A stretch of 64,000 bases of DNA, from assembly GCF_001593955.1 (NCBI RefSeq), contig NZ_LTAZ01000012.1:124001-188000 (forward strand), given 5' to 3'. Shown here one piece after another: positions 17,554 to 26,644 of the stretch. Position 1 is the stretch's first letter. Each line of letters begins with the position of its first letter. Origin of the DNA: Halalkalicoccus paucihalophilus. GTDB taxonomy: Archaea > Halobacteriota > Halobacteria > Halobacteriales > Halalkalicoccaceae. Under the pieces are notes generated by a model. It was not told the DNA's origin. It saw only the letters and a list, made by a program, of their open reading frames with translations, and did no database searches. Made by a program: the position numbers and the translations under genes.

Positions 17554-17937
17554 ATGAGGCGGAGACAGCTTCTGAAATCGATTGGGATCGGAACAGCCGG
17601 AATCGCGAGTAGTGGCGCCGTCGGTGCTGAGCCGAATCGGCTCTATTCAGAAGCAGATGGAGACATCGACTACGACGACACGTTCGCGAAAAAAGAATGG
17701 GGATACGTCCGCCACGATTGGAACCCACCGACTGGTACGGGTCGGCCTGTCGTATACTCGCACGATGGATATGTGGGTGCAAGTTTCGCAGCCAATGGCC
17801 CGACCCACTATATTCGAATGCCAGACGACACACTCATCGCGACGAGCGTTGGCGTCTATAGTGCTATTCCATCGCCGGATCTCGGCGGTGAGTACGTCCA
17901 CGTCCAATCGAGCGTCCGAGCAACAGCACAATCATAG
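17554..17937 (+). CDS. small Tat-exported protein, unrecognised
   Basis: I place the start at ATG 17554 (127 residues); an ATG at 17539 adds five residues. The N-terminus is a twin-arginine signal, MRRRQLLKSIGIGTAGIASS, cleaved near AVGAEPNR. The mature part is about 100 residues with aromatic and glycine-rich strands (KKEWGYVRHDWNPPTG, YSHDGYVGASFAANG), suggesting a small beta-sheet protein outside the cell. No family was recognised. It stands alone downstream of the dehydratase. Confidence 0.65.
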   Translation: MRRRQLLKSIGIGTAGIASSGAVGAEPNRLYSEADGDIDYDDTFAKKEWGYVRHDWNPPTGTGRPVVYSHDGYVGASFAANGPTHYIRMPDDTLIATSVGVYSAIPSPDLGGEYVHVQSSVRATAQS

Positions 17938-18165
17938 CGCCGAAGATCGTCATTACGATCGCTTTCGTGTTCCATGTGAAGATATTTCGATTCTCCATCA
18001 GAGAAGAAGAGGAGCCATGTCTCCTCGGGTTTAACGCCGAGCATGCACCCTACATTTATCTCTGGCTATAATATCACACCCTGTATGATCGCGGCAACAG
18101 TGCTTCATTTTGGACTACAATGCGAGCTGGACCGAATAGTACGACCGAGGACGTGAAGAGTGACG

Positions 18166-18849
18166 ATGATGAGATATATAACCGTCGTCATATCCTTAGA
18201 AGACTACATACGATCAAACAACGATCAACAGATGCAAAGAGGTATCAGTGATCCAAGAGAGGTCTGGATTAATGACACACTCGTAGCGACACAGGAAGCG
18301 ATACAGTATATCAATCTTCTTGATGACGAATCTGTTGTTGGAGTCGCACAGTTTAGAGGCGATGCTGATCAGCTCGCAACGATAGAAGACGAGATTCCGG
18401 AGATCATCTCGTGCACTGTAACAGGTGGTGAGACATGGCTGGCATATATGCACTACGAGCCTACCAACGTCGAAAAGACCCTTCTCAAGCGTATTGATAC
18501 CGAAGCTATCAGCATCGACTGGCCGATGAGAGAGACCACTGACGGACTAGAAGTCACGCTCTTTGGTGAAAACACAGCCCTTCAGCAACTGATCGCTGGT
18601 TTCCCTGATGAGATAGATATCACTCTTGAACGCGCAGGAGAGTATCAGCTGAACATAGGTGACCCAGTAGGGCAACTCACTGATCGGCAAAAAGAAATCC
18701 TCCAGATAGCACTCGCCGCAGGATACTATGATATCCCTCGCCGTGTTACGCAGCGTGATTTAGCTACCGAACTTGGGCTTTCACGAGGGACGATTGGGAA
18801 TCATCTTCGCCGGGCAGAAGCGAAGATCATCCGGTCGATAATTGTGTGA
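18166..18849 (+). CDS. Bat-type HTH-10 transcriptional regulator
   Basis: The protein (227 residues from ATG 18166; GTG 18160 is an alternative) has an N-terminal sensor-like domain. Its C-terminus is an HTH-10 bacterioopsin-activator domain, LTDRQKEILQIALAAGYYDI, followed by VTQRDLATELGLSRGTIGNH and LRRAEAKII. Such regulators are abundant in haloarchaea and usually control adjacent genes. Here the neighbours are an exported protein and gene remnants, so the target is unclear. Confidence 0.82.
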   Translation: MMRYITVVISLEDYIRSNNDQQMQRGISDPREVWINDTLVATQEAIQYINLLDDESVVGVAQFRGDADQLATIEDEIPEIISCTVTGGETWLAYMHYEPTNVEKTLLKRIDTEAISIDWPMRETTDGLEVTLFGENTALQQLIAGFPDEIDITLERAGEYQLNIGDPVGQLTDRQKEILQIALAAGYYDIPRRVTQRDLATELGLSRGTIGNHLRRAEAKIIRSIIV

Positions 18850-19073
18850 AATAGGCATTGTTTGTCAATAGTTGGCAATTTCTAGTAGAAGTGTTAGCGG
18901 CGTACCTACTGTCGGTTGAGATAATGATCGGCTCCTTCCAGGCTGATTCCTCACCCTAAAAAGAGTGTACGTAAGATCCCATCAGAGGGGTCTGTCATCC
19001 GTTGGCTGAATGGGTAGGACGGTACTCCAACCTGCCTAAGAGTTTATATCAGAAGACGGATTCACTAGGGCGT

Positions 19074-19256
19074 ATGCCCGCCGGAGCCCCTGACGAATGG
19101 CTGTTCGAAGATTGGCTACTGATCGTTCGCGCACTCACGAATGCAAAACACGAAGACTGTCGGTGCTACGAGTGTGATACCATTGATGCCTTGCTCGGCG
19201 ACATCGCTCACTACTGGGACCTCGACGACCGCGAATTAACCGAAGCAATGTGCTGA
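19074..19256 (+). CDS. small protein of 60 residues, unrecognised
   Basis: From ATG 19074 the frame reads MPAGAPDEWLFEDWLLIVRA and continues with HEDCRCYECDTIDALLGD. A CxxxC pair near residue 36 might bind metal. An ORF start 24 codons earlier exists, but that extension looks non-coding. Composition suits a haloarchaeal protein. The gene abuts a decayed fragment of another gene (19257-19512), so its 3' end could be a deletion junction. Confidence 0.5.
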   Translation: MPAGAPDEWLFEDWLLIVRALTNAKHEDCRCYECDTIDALLGDIAHYWDLDDRELTEAMC

Positions 19257-19512
19257 AGGCAAATTCACCTCCGGTATTGGGCCTGCGATTGCAACAGTCG
19301 TTCTCGCGTTTCACGATCCGATGAACTACGCAATCGGTGATCAATACATGATTGCAGCTCTCTTTGGTGAGGACCGAGCACTACGACTTTCTGACTAGCC
19401 GCGACTCCTCACTGCACTCTGTGAACGGAATCCAGGTGGGTTCGATCTCCGGACTGTCGAGACGGCGTCCTACCAGCAGTATCGACCAATAGACGATGTC
19501 GGTCGTCGATGA
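19257..19512 (+). pseudogene. decayed 3' part of repeated gene family X, copy 1
   Basis: The frame reads GKFTSGIGPAIATVVLAFHD, then a stretch ending ALFGEDRALRLSD. A TAG replaces the expected Tyr codon, and the frame continues PRLLTALCERNPGGFDLRTV and then ETASYQQYR to a TGA at 19510-19512. The same C-terminus recurs at 25345-25486 and 42141-42221. GIGPAIAT resembles a helix-hairpin-helix turn as in DNA glycosylases, but that is weak. The 5' end is missing. A 44-bp hairpin lies exactly 57 nt downstream in all three copies. Confidence 0.5.
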
Positions 19513-19569
19513 AGAGCGTATCCGTTGAGTAGAGCTAATAGAGAGTGCTCGCTCCTCAAAGACAGTCTC

Positions 19570-19613
19570 CCTTGTGCAACACGACGTCCTTGGATGCGAG
19601 GTGTTGCACAAGG
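19570..19613. repeat. 44-bp hairpin repeat, copy R1
   Basis: Perfect 13-bp arms CCTTGTGCAACAC/GTGTTGCACAAGG enclose an 18-nt loop unrelated to other copies. It lies 57 nt after the stop of family X copy 1. The 140 bp that follow (19614-19760) are conserved next to copies R4 and R5 as well, and start like the flank of R2 (CTGACCnCGTCAAGAGAG and ACAATCAGTACTCT are landmarks). Confidence 0.75.
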
Positions 19614-19790
19614 CTGACCACGTCAAGAGAGGAGAGTCTTTCCACACAGCTGCAGCTGGTACAATCAGTACTCTGTTGCAATTCGCAGATCATGATAGGA
19701 ATAGGGTGCTGCATACAGAGGATGAACTCAGGACAGCGACTCTGCTAGTTTCACGCCGAAGCCGATGAACCAGTTGCTCAGTAGACCGGC

Positions 19791-20213
19791 TTATTCTTTA
19801 ATTTCAAATTGTGGATTCCACACGACTTCCCATACGTGATCATCTGGGTCCAAGAAGTGACCCGAATACCCGCCCCACTCACGGTCACGCGGTGGGTCAG
19901 TGACATCTGCCCCTGCTTCGTCCGCTGTTTTTAGTACGGAATCGACTGCTTCTTTCGACTTAACGTTATGACCCAGGGTAAACTCCGCAGGACTGGGCGC
20001 AGTTTCCTCCACGTTCGCATCTTCCGCGATTTGTCGTTTTGGGTAGAGAGCGAGCTGCAGGCCGTTCGATAACGGGAAGAAGGCAACGGCTCCTCCTTCA
20101 AATTCTGTGCCGATGATTCCTTCCGTCGACCAACCTAAGCCATCGCGGTAAAATTCGAGTGACGTTTCGAGGTCGCTGACCCCTAGCGTAATCACAGTAA
20201 TTCGTGGGTCCAT
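19791..20213 (-). CDS. VOC-superfamily (glyoxalase/dioxygenase-like) protein
   Basis: I place the start at ATG 20213, giving 140 residues: MDPRITVITLGVSDLETSLE followed by FYRDGLGW, a classic VOC opening. The domain ends with YSGHFLDPDDHVWEVVWNP, carrying the C-terminal metal-ligand region. VOC proteins act in glyoxalase, antibiotic-binding or ring-cleavage reactions; this one matches the generic 'glyoxalase family' type and no substrate can be assigned. The longer frame upstream belongs to decayed family Y. Confidence 0.8.
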   Translation of the reverse strand: MDPRITVITLGVSDLETSLEFYRDGLGWSTEGIIGTEFEGGAVAFFPLSNGLQLALYPKRQIAEDANVEETAPSPAEFTLGHNVKSKEAVDSVLKTADEAGADVTDPPRDREWGGYSGHFLDPDDHVWEVVWNPQFEIKE

Positions 20214-20254
20214 GGTGGGGTGAAGGACTGGTAGCAAGATATAGTCGCCCCGGC

Positions 20255-20712
20255 GATGTGGATATCGTCTGTCGTCTCGGCTGTCCGGAACGATTCGAGG
20301 TTCGTCTACCGCAACCCGTATGGAACACACGTTGCCAGCAAAATTAGAGCGGACAGCACAGTGAACGATTCAGGCTCAAACACAATGACACGGTTGTTCT
20401 GATGAAACGTTGCCTGATCGCCCGTATAGGACGCAAGTGAGCGTGACAATGTCGCTTCGCTCGCCGGCACGATCTATTTGACGCGTGCAACGTACGTGAC
20501 GGCCCATTATCACCGGTGATATACAGTCCAGCATACTCTGGATTCTGCCCAACAGCGACGAATTCCCGGCAGTGTTCTCCTCGAGAAAGGGACTGCTATT
20601 CTCTCGGCAGAGAAAGATTGCAACCGTTGGGTTAGCAGCTCCAGCAAACTCGCGTCGAGAAATCCCGACGAACCAGCGTCCGGATCCTCAAGCCACGGAT
20701 CACCACCGATTA
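20255..20712 (-). pseudogene. decayed copy 1 of repeated gene family Y
   Basis: Read on the minus strand with frameshift corrections, it gives segments such as IFLCRENSSPFLEENT, GQNPEYAGLYITGDNGPS and FEPESFTVLSALILLATCVP followed by YGLR and a premature stop. The same protein segments occur at 47435-48008 and 31985-32262. None of the copies is intact. I do not recognise the family. Confidence 0.55.
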
Positions 20713-20717
20713 TAGAG

Positions 20718-21087
20718 ATTGCAGGCGAAAATACCACGCCGTTTACGGCGTGGCTGAATCGCCGTCATCATCCGTTCAAACGCCCGAATGGGGAGGCTTA
20801 GGTGCCCTACGGACGTATATCCATCCGTCGACGAAACGACTTCCCGTTTGGTCTCGACATCCCGAAAATTGGGAGTTGACTCGGTGTTTGCCCCATCAAA
20901 TAAGTAAGCCCTCGGGAACGCAGGCCGACAGAAAACAACCACGTAACTCCGAATCCTGTGCAGGATAGGAGTAACGGCGGTGTGGCACCGCCTCCGGTTC
21001 GTCGGACCGGTAACCGTAAACATCTCAATGAACCGCCCTTTTGGCGGACGTGGGAGGCCCGCGCCTTTAGGGACGGGAGGATGTCAC
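20718..21087 (-). mobile_element. PATE-like non-autonomous IS200/IS605 element, copy 2
   Basis: On the minus strand it starts GTGACATCCTCCCGTCCC and ends near a perfect palindrome CCACGCCG/CGGCGTGG (20734-20753) followed by TATTTTCGCC. It aligns with copy 1 at 6464-6803, including GTGGTTGTTT-type internal blocks. There is no ORF of its own. It separates decayed family Y from the helicase gene. Confidence 0.6.
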
Positions 21088-21193
21088 ACGGTAATAGTGG
21101 CTTCAGGAATTCTGACATGAAGACAGGAGCACAAAAACAATCGGAACTGCTGATACCCTCGGATATCCCCGTCACCAGGCTCCATTCGATAAA

Positions 21194-23593
21194 TTACCCG
21201 AGCTGCTCAAGCACTGTCTCCAAGACATGGACTGTCGCTTCAGTGTGTAAATACTGGTTTTGATTCCTGCATTGAGAATCCATGATACATGCCGGACACC
21301 CGTTCGTCCCGGTACACTCACAGGAAGCGACCCGTTCGCGAGTTCGCTCAGCGATCGTGCCGAACTGGTCGTAAATTCGTTTACTGAACCCGAGACCTCC
21401 CTCAACGGCATCATGAATGAACCAGGTTGGAACGTCGGTCACGGCGTGCCTCGGCGTACTCAATCCACCGAGATCCGATTTGTCCATTCGGAGTTCCAAC
21501 GGAGTGAGTTTGATCATGCCGTGTTCCGCTCCGTGCAACCCACCGCCGAACACCTCCATACGCTCTCCGTCCGACAGCGACGCTGGATCCATGTTGGTAG
21601 CCTCTTCAAGGATGGTCGTCTCGATCGATGGCGGTAATTCGATCCAAACAAGATGCGTATTGAGTTCAAGCGGCGGAAGGCCAGTCGGCTGTAACGAAGT
21701 CGTCGTTTCGCCGGTCCGAATGTCCTTACGCTGATGATGTGTGTAGTGTATTTCGATTATACCCGTCCCCCACGATAACTGATACCCATCACCGAGATCG
21801 CGTGTCGCCTCGGACTCTAAATCACGAATCGTCTTCTCGGAGCTCGTTTCCGTATACTCATTCGTTTGCACTTCTCGAACAGCGATATATGGGTTCGGAC
21901 GGTCCTCTTCGAACTCGATGACTTCGTACTGTGCACCGCTATGGAGGAACAGCGCCCCTTCATGATGATCGCGATACGCTCGCTCTCGATCGACCGGCTC
22001 CATGTCGATCTCGCCGTCGGGACACCGCACATCGAACTGTGTGTTCGACGTGGCATACATCGATATCTCCGATTGCGGGCGTGGCGACCCCATATACCGC
22101 ACACTCCGAGAGAGGTCACCGGTAAGCTTCCCAGCATCCGACCACATCCCGACAGCCCGATCGAGGCGCTCTCCATCGAACCATTCTCGATCAGCATCCT
22201 CTAGCGGCTGCTCGTGTGCAGCACACAGAACGTGTTGTGCGTACACGGGATTGTTCTCTAAACCGATCACAGCCTCCTCGACACCGTCCTTGAGAACGTA
22301 CTCTGGGTGGTCGAGAATGTACTGATCGATAGCATCGGCTCGAGCAATGAACACCGAAAGTGCATCACTATCACCCCGACCCGAACGTCCGACTTGTTGC
22401 CAGAACGACTGACGCGTTCCTGGATACCCCGTGAGAACTGTCGTATCCATCGACCCGATATCGATCCCTAACTCCAGTGCATTCGTCGATGTCAACCCGT
22501 CTAACTGCCCGTTTTTGAACTGATACTCCGTGTTACGACGCGTCTCTTTGCCCAGCCCCGCGTGGTACGGTTTTGCTCGTAGCTGTCCAGACCGGGGGTG
22601 GGTACCTGCAGCATCAGTCGCGTATTTCGCACCCAGCTCCGCGTTCTTCCGGCTTCTGGTGAAAACAAGCGACTGGAGACCATGCAGCCCGAAATGAGCG
22701 AGCAGAGAGCCTGCCTCACGTACAGGGTTCGTCTGTGCGTTCCGGAAATCCTCGAAGGTCGCGTCCGCCTCAAGTACCGCCTCATCAAGCGGTGGTTTCC
22801 AGAATACGATCTCGCGTTTGCCCCGCGGTGACCCGTCTTCGTCGACGACCGTGAACGGTTTTCCGGTGAGCCGTTCGGCGTGTTCAGTGGGATTACCGAT
22901 CGTCGCGGAGGTACAGACCAGTTGTGGATCACTTCCATAATGGGCGAGAATTCTTCGAAGCCGGCGGATCGTCCACGCGACGTGCATCCCGTGGACACCA
23001 GTGTATGTATGGGACTCGTCTATCGCGATGGTAGCACAGCTCGAGAAGAACGATGACCAGCGAGTATGGTGCCCGAGGTAGGCGTTGACGCCGGAGAAGT
23101 TCGTGATAATGACGTCGGCCGTCTCGCGGATATGCCTGCGGCGGTCTTGTGGAGTGTCTCCATCATACACTGCCACGGCGAGATCCAGTCCGAGCACAGC
23201 GAAGAACTCGGTGAGGGCTTGTTCCTGATCGCGTGAGAGTGCTTTCGTCGGATAGAGTAATAATGCCGTCGACCCCGGATCAGAAAGGTAGTTCCGAGCG
23301 ATCTGGAGTGCATAGACGTACGTTTTCCCGGATGCAGTAGCGGTCGTGACACAGACATTGTTCCCGGCCGCGAGCTGGTCAAGAGCCCGTGCCTGGTGTG
23401 TAAACAGGTCCCCGATCGCTTCGCTGAACCGGACAGCGAGGTCACCCCGGAGGACCGTTCGTGAATCGACGTACTTGCCATCTTCCGCTGAGATAATCTC
23501 GGCGTGCTTTAGTTGTCCCTCGTAGCGAGGGACTGTTCGTTCGAGCGCCTGTGCTGTGATCGGTGAATCCGAGGTGTTTGAATCCGAGCTCAT
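21194..23593 (-). CDS. mrfA: MrfA-like DEAD/DEAH helicase with C-terminal zinc-binding domain
   Basis: I place the start at ATG 23593 (799 residues), just after the stop of the upstream exonuclease gene; the frame continues upstream within that gene. Walker A TATASGKT lies near residue 85-91 and the DExH box reads AIDESHTY. Motif III/SAT is CTSATIGNPTEHAERL and motif VI is GYPGTRQSFWQQVGRSGRG. The C-terminus has a four-cysteine cluster (CECTGTNGCPACIMDSQC), as in MrfA/YprA and Hrq1 helicases. Bacillus MrfA works with the exonuclease MrfB in mitomycin-adduct repair. The same pairing here supports that role, but an archaeal function is inferred. Confidence 0.85.
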   Translation of the reverse strand: MSSDSNTSDSPITAQALERTVPRYEGQLKHAEIISAEDGKYVDSRTVLRGDLAVRFSEAIGDLFTHQARALDQLAAGNNVCVTTATASGKTYVYALQIARNYLSDPGSTALLLYPTKALSRDQEQALTEFFAVLGLDLAVAVYDGDTPQDRRRHIRETADVIITNFSGVNAYLGHHTRWSSFFSSCATIAIDESHTYTGVHGMHVAWTIRRLRRILAHYGSDPQLVCTSATIGNPTEHAERLTGKPFTVVDEDGSPRGKREIVFWKPPLDEAVLEADATFEDFRNAQTNPVREAGSLLAHFGLHGLQSLVFTRSRKNAELGAKYATDAAGTHPRSGQLRAKPYHAGLGKETRRNTEYQFKNGQLDGLTSTNALELGIDIGSMDTTVLTGYPGTRQSFWQQVGRSGRGDSDALSVFIARADAIDQYILDHPEYVLKDGVEEAVIGLENNPVYAQHVLCAAHEQPLEDADREWFDGERLDRAVGMWSDAGKLTGDLSRSVRYMGSPRPQSEISMYATSNTQFDVRCPDGEIDMEPVDRERAYRDHHEGALFLHSGAQYEVIEFEEDRPNPYIAVREVQTNEYTETSSEKTIRDLESEATRDLGDGYQLSWGTGIIEIHYTHHQRKDIRTGETTTSLQPTGLPPLELNTHLVWIELPPSIETTILEEATNMDPASLSDGERMEVFGGGLHGAEHGMIKLTPLELRMDKSDLGGLSTPRHAVTDVPTWFIHDAVEGGLGFSKRIYDQFGTIAERTRERVASCECTGTNGCPACIMDSQCRNQNQYLHTEATVHVLETVLEQLG

Positions 23594-23603
23594 ACTAACG
23601 TCG

Positions 23604-25049
23604 TCACCAGTCAGACAGTTGCCCCTGAGTCGTTGAGGCTCCAGTATCGCGTGAGGGTGCGTCAGTAGAAACAATCCGACTACTCGCCTTGAGTGCCTCA
23701 TAAACTGTCGCAAGCCCTCGAACATCGTCCTCACAATAGATTTCGAACGTATTCCATTCGGGTTCAGTGGCCGACGATTGATTCGTCATCCACTGCTGGT
23801 AGATCCGAGCGACCATTTCACCGGTTATCTCTTCGGCCATGGGCTCATATCCAAGCGCGGTCGCCACGTCCTCTAGCTTGTTTGTACGACCGGGAAGGAT
23901 CGCGTTACCGTCCTTGACGGCCCACTGATAAGGGTCAAACCGATAAATGCTGGTCCAATCGGTCTCGTACTGTGGACAGTACTCGATGATGTGATCCTGA
24001 ATGACATCGAAGTCGAACTGCCACCCGTTATACGCAACGAGGGGGCGATGGCTCGCAGTCGTTGTATACCAGTGCATGAATTCCTCGAGTGCACCTGCCG
24101 GTTCATCCGGGTCCGTCTGCAGGAACGAGAGGTACTCTCCGTCGGCAGAGGATCCGTCGAGAACACCGATCAGCCACGTGATTGTGGGCGACAGGCCATC
24201 AGTTTCGATGTCGATATACACGGGCTTGCCACTCGGAAGAGGTTTCTCGGTGGTACGAACGACCTCGTTGTTGGCGATAGCTTGCGCACTCTGCTGGACG
24301 CGTTCTGCAGTCAACCGTCCGAAGCCACGAACCGCTGCAAGCGTGGCGATATCGGTTGTAGCGATCCGCTCTCGTGATGTGAATCCAGCATCGCGAAGTT
24401 GCCGTGCCCGCGTGCGACCGACGCCAGTGAGTGCCTGTAGTCCGAGACTGGTCGGCTGAAGTCGTTCGGTAAGCACCTGCCCATCAGTCCGGCACGAGAG
24501 CGTAACTAGTGGCGATCCTGCATAGCCGGCTTCGACACCGCCGCCGATGATTTCGAGGCCACCCCACTCACGGCGATACCCAGTTGGTAGCTGCGAGGAG
24601 ATATGACAATATGTCCGAGCGACATCATCGTGTGCGAATTGACTACTGTAGGCGTCGTACCCGAGAAGTGTCGTCGAAAGCGTCGTCGTATCGACGTTCA
24701 GCTCCAGCAAATTACTGAGAACGTATGTCGGCGTACTCGGGTCGAGAGTGTTGCTTTCATACATGGAAAGGTCGTCAAGGGAAGTCCATGTCGGCGCTAA
24801 GAGGAACTGAACACCGTTGACTCGACAGGGACCGTTCGAGGGAGCGCGCCCAGCAGGATGAAAGACTACTGTATTCGACCCGGTACAGCGCCGGAGCGTG
24901 CTTGCGGCGCGGGGTGATGATGATGAGCCGGTGAGGAGAATGAGGTGGGGATCGACGTACGAAAGCCAATCGTCGAGCTCGCCCGGAGTCGCTTGCTCAA
25001 CGAACGGTGGTGATGCACACGCGATCCGAGCGGTCGAAGACGATGACAT
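23604..25049 (-). CDS. mrfB: MrfB-like DEDD exonuclease with helix-hairpin-helix
   Basis: The 481-residue protein has an N-terminal region with RecA-like or unknown fold. A helix-hairpin-helix near 205-260 reads LTGVGRTRARQLRDAGF and then VRGFGRLTAERVQQ. The C-terminus is an RNase H-like exonuclease with the DEDDy pattern: YIDIETDG, YNGWQFDFDVI and YCEDDVRGL. That matches YprB/MrfB, the nuclease partner of MrfA. Its stop lies 10 bp before the helicase start, so the two are co-transcribed. The N-terminal 200 residues exceed the bacterial core and may be archaeal-specific. Confidence 0.8.
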   Translation of the reverse strand: MSSSSTARIACASPPFVEQATPGELDDWLSYVDPHLILLTGSSSSPRAASTLRRCTGSNTVVFHPAGRAPSNGPCRVNGVQFLLAPTWTSLDDLSMYESNTLDPSTPTYVLSNLLELNVDTTTLSTTLLGYDAYSSQFAHDDVARTYCHISSQLPTGYRREWGGLEIIGGGVEAGYAGSPLVTLSCRTDGQVLTERLQPTSLGLQALTGVGRTRARQLRDAGFTSRERIATTDIATLAAVRGFGRLTAERVQQSAQAIANNEVVRTTEKPLPSGKPVYIDIETDGLSPTITWLIGVLDGSSADGEYLSFLQTDPDEPAGALEEFMHWYTTTASHRPLVAYNGWQFDFDVIQDHIIEYCPQYETDWTSIYRFDPYQWAVKDGNAILPGRTNKLEDVATALGYEPMAEEITGEMVARIYQQWMTNQSSATEPEWNTFEIYCEDDVRGLATVYEALKASSRIVSTDAPSRDTGASTTQGQLSDW

Positions 25050-25102
25050 GAGCAGAGTGAGTACCGGTTGCGGGTATGGTAGCTACGACCTTGAATGTGC
25101 AG

Positions 25103-25360
25103 TTAGAGGAGGAAATCCCACAGGTTGATCGACGGTGATATTCTTTCACTCCGATTGGCACCGGTATAACTCTCCCCGGAGTGAATAGATACCTGTTCAA
25201 TGGCTCGGTCATCATTTCGACCCACCAGTGAAAAGAGAGACAGCACTGGTGGTACCATGAGATAGACAATAATGTCGTGATCGTGCCTAAAGACAATTCC
25301 ACTGAAGACGGCTACGGACGTTGTAAGTAAATATAGCCCTCCTCGGTAACGACCGAGCAC
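25103..25360 (-). CDS. small membrane protein, start uncertain
   Basis: With the GTG at 25360 the product has 85 residues and two likely membrane segments, GGLYLLTTSVAVFSGIVF and DIIVYLMVPPVLSLFSLVG, then a polar tail. The frame is open as far as 25567, but that upstream part is the antisense of decayed family X and hairpin R2, so I do not count it. It lies 53 bp upstream of mrfB on the same strand. No function is suggested. Confidence 0.4.
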   Translation of the reverse strand: MLGRYRGGLYLLTTSVAVFSGIVFRHDHDIIVYLMVPPVLSLFSLVGRNDDRAIEQVSIHSGESYTGANRSERISPSINLWDFLL

Positions 25361-25486
25361 TGCGACGTTCTGACTAACCCGCGACTCCTCACTGTACTTC
25401 GTGACCGAAATCCAGGTGAGTTCAATCTCCGAACTGTGGAGAAGGCCTGCTACCAGCAGTATCAAGAGAGACACGATATCAGCTGA
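25345..25486 (+). pseudogene. decayed 3' end of family X, copy 2
   Basis: The plus strand reads LLGNDRALRRSD, then a one-base insertion and stop, then PRLLTVLRDRNPGEFNLRTV followed by EKACYQQYQ and TGA at 25484-25486. It matches the other copies (19257-19512, 42141-42221). Only about the last 45 codons survive. Confidence 0.5.
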
Positions 25487-25543
25487 TGGTAAGGGATGTA
25501 TCCGTTGAACAAACAGAGAGTGGTTACTCCTCAAAAAGATCTG

Positions 25544-25588
25544 CCTTGTGCAATATCCTGTATCCAAGAAGCAATTTGTTGCACAAGG
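25544..25588. repeat. hairpin repeat, copy R2
   Basis: Arms CCTTGTGCAA/TTGCACAAGG enclose a 25-nt unique loop. It lies 57 nt after the stop of family X copy 2, the same spacing as R1 and R4. The next bases (CTGACCGCGTCAAGAGAG) are shared with R1 and R4. Confidence 0.7.
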
Positions 25589-25777
25589 CTGACCGCGTCA
25601 AGAGAGAGAGACACGATCACAGAGAGTACTTCGAATCCATAGAACTGGCTTCCATAGACTGTGTAAACCGGTTCAACTGTCTCGAGCATGATTCGAGACG
25701 ATGCGCACTGTTGGAACTCGATGTCTCTCTGCAAAACGTAATTGCAGGTCGGTGCGGATCGATCTGTGGTGGTGGTA

Positions 25778-26131
25778 TTAGCTGATCAATGCCTGAATGT
25801 CCGCAGCGCGCTCCTCATCTGTGACGAGTTTCGAAAACTGCCAGTCTAAGTCGCCCAGGAGAAGTTCATAGCCCTCCTCGGTCAATTCGTATTGGTTCGT
25901 GCGCTTATCGAGCTCACTTTTTTCGAGCAATCCGTCCGTGATGAGGTCGTCGAGATTCGGGTACAATCGCCCGTGATTGATCTCGCTGTTGTAATACTCT
26001 TCGAGTTCGCGTTTGATCGCGAGCCCATACATCGGTTCCTCGCTGAGGATCGTGAGGATGTTCTGCTGGAAGGCGGTCAACTCGTGTGCGGTACGCTGGT
26101 TAATCGCCGGGGCTGCTTGTGCCTCTGACAT
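25778..26131 (-). CDS. PadR-family transcriptional regulator
   Basis: The 117-residue protein has the PadR winged helix: LTAFQQNILTILSEEPMYGL followed by AIKRELEEYY, then GRLYPNLDDLITDGLLEKSE and the wing NQYELTEEGYELL. A short C-terminal helix completes dimerisation. PadR proteins repress stress, transport or division genes; haloarchaea have many of this short type. It stands alone, so its target is unknown. Length and motifs are normal. Confidence 0.85.
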   Translation of the reverse strand: MSEAQAAPAINQRTAHELTAFQQNILTILSEEPMYGLAIKRELEEYYNSEINHGRLYPNLDDLITDGLLEKSELDKRTNQYELTEEGYELLLGDLDWQFSKLVTDEERAADIQALIS

Positions 26132-26400
26132 GGCGGGTTATACTTCACGAAGCATCGTGTTAAGTTTGTGTGTGATTACATCATCTAGAAATTAGACAAA
26201 GGAATGACAATACAAGTGTTGATACATTCTATCGGCTATTCTTGAACTCACGCAATCTGCCCACTAGAGCCCGTCAGCTCATGAATAGATAGTGAGAAGA
26301 GAGTAGCAATTGAATAAGTCGTATATCTATTATCATTATTAATCCTAAAGAATTTGAAAATAGTTGACCGTAGTCTGAAGGGAAAAGAGGTGTTTGTAAA

Positions 26401-26530
26401 CTATTTGTCGAATGATTCTGAGTGCGCAACATGCTCAGCATATTCTTCACGCAGTAGCTGGTAAGGATCACAGACGAGCTGCGCTCGCGAGTCGTAGTCG
26501 AATACGTGAAGGTGTGCTACCTGTGGAATT
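26401..26530 (-). pseudogene. fragment resembling a DUF7344 C-terminus
   Basis: The frame reads IPQVAHLHVFDYDSRAQLVC, then DPYQLLREEYAEHVAHSES, to a TAG at 26401-26403. It has the pattern of the intact gene at 26645-27007 but no start. It is probably a remnant of a paralogue. The remaining 26132-26400 stretch is AT-rich, with no gene visible. Confidence 0.35.
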
Positions 26531-26644
26531 GCTCTTCAAATCAGATTGTTTGTTCTGAGCTATAAGGTGAGTACGTTTGGCGCATCTGGTAGGCTGAACA
26601 AACGACGAACGGACTGAGAGAGTGACGTCTGGTTCTCGACGTGG

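Noticed and set aside
17866-17999. 44-residue hydrophobic ORF on the minus strand
   Set aside because: It overlaps the coherent 3' end of the Tat-exported gene on the plus strand; the opposite frame is more likely chance.
25361-25567. N-terminal extension of the small membrane protein
   Set aside because: The open minus frame here is the antisense of decayed family X and hairpin R2; the plus-strand reading is conserved among three copies, so the extension is a shadow.
26110-26126. Another copy of the GTGCCTCTGACA core
   Set aside because: It spans the first codons of the PadR gene (antisense of MSEAQA) and has no surrounding stem; a coincidence.
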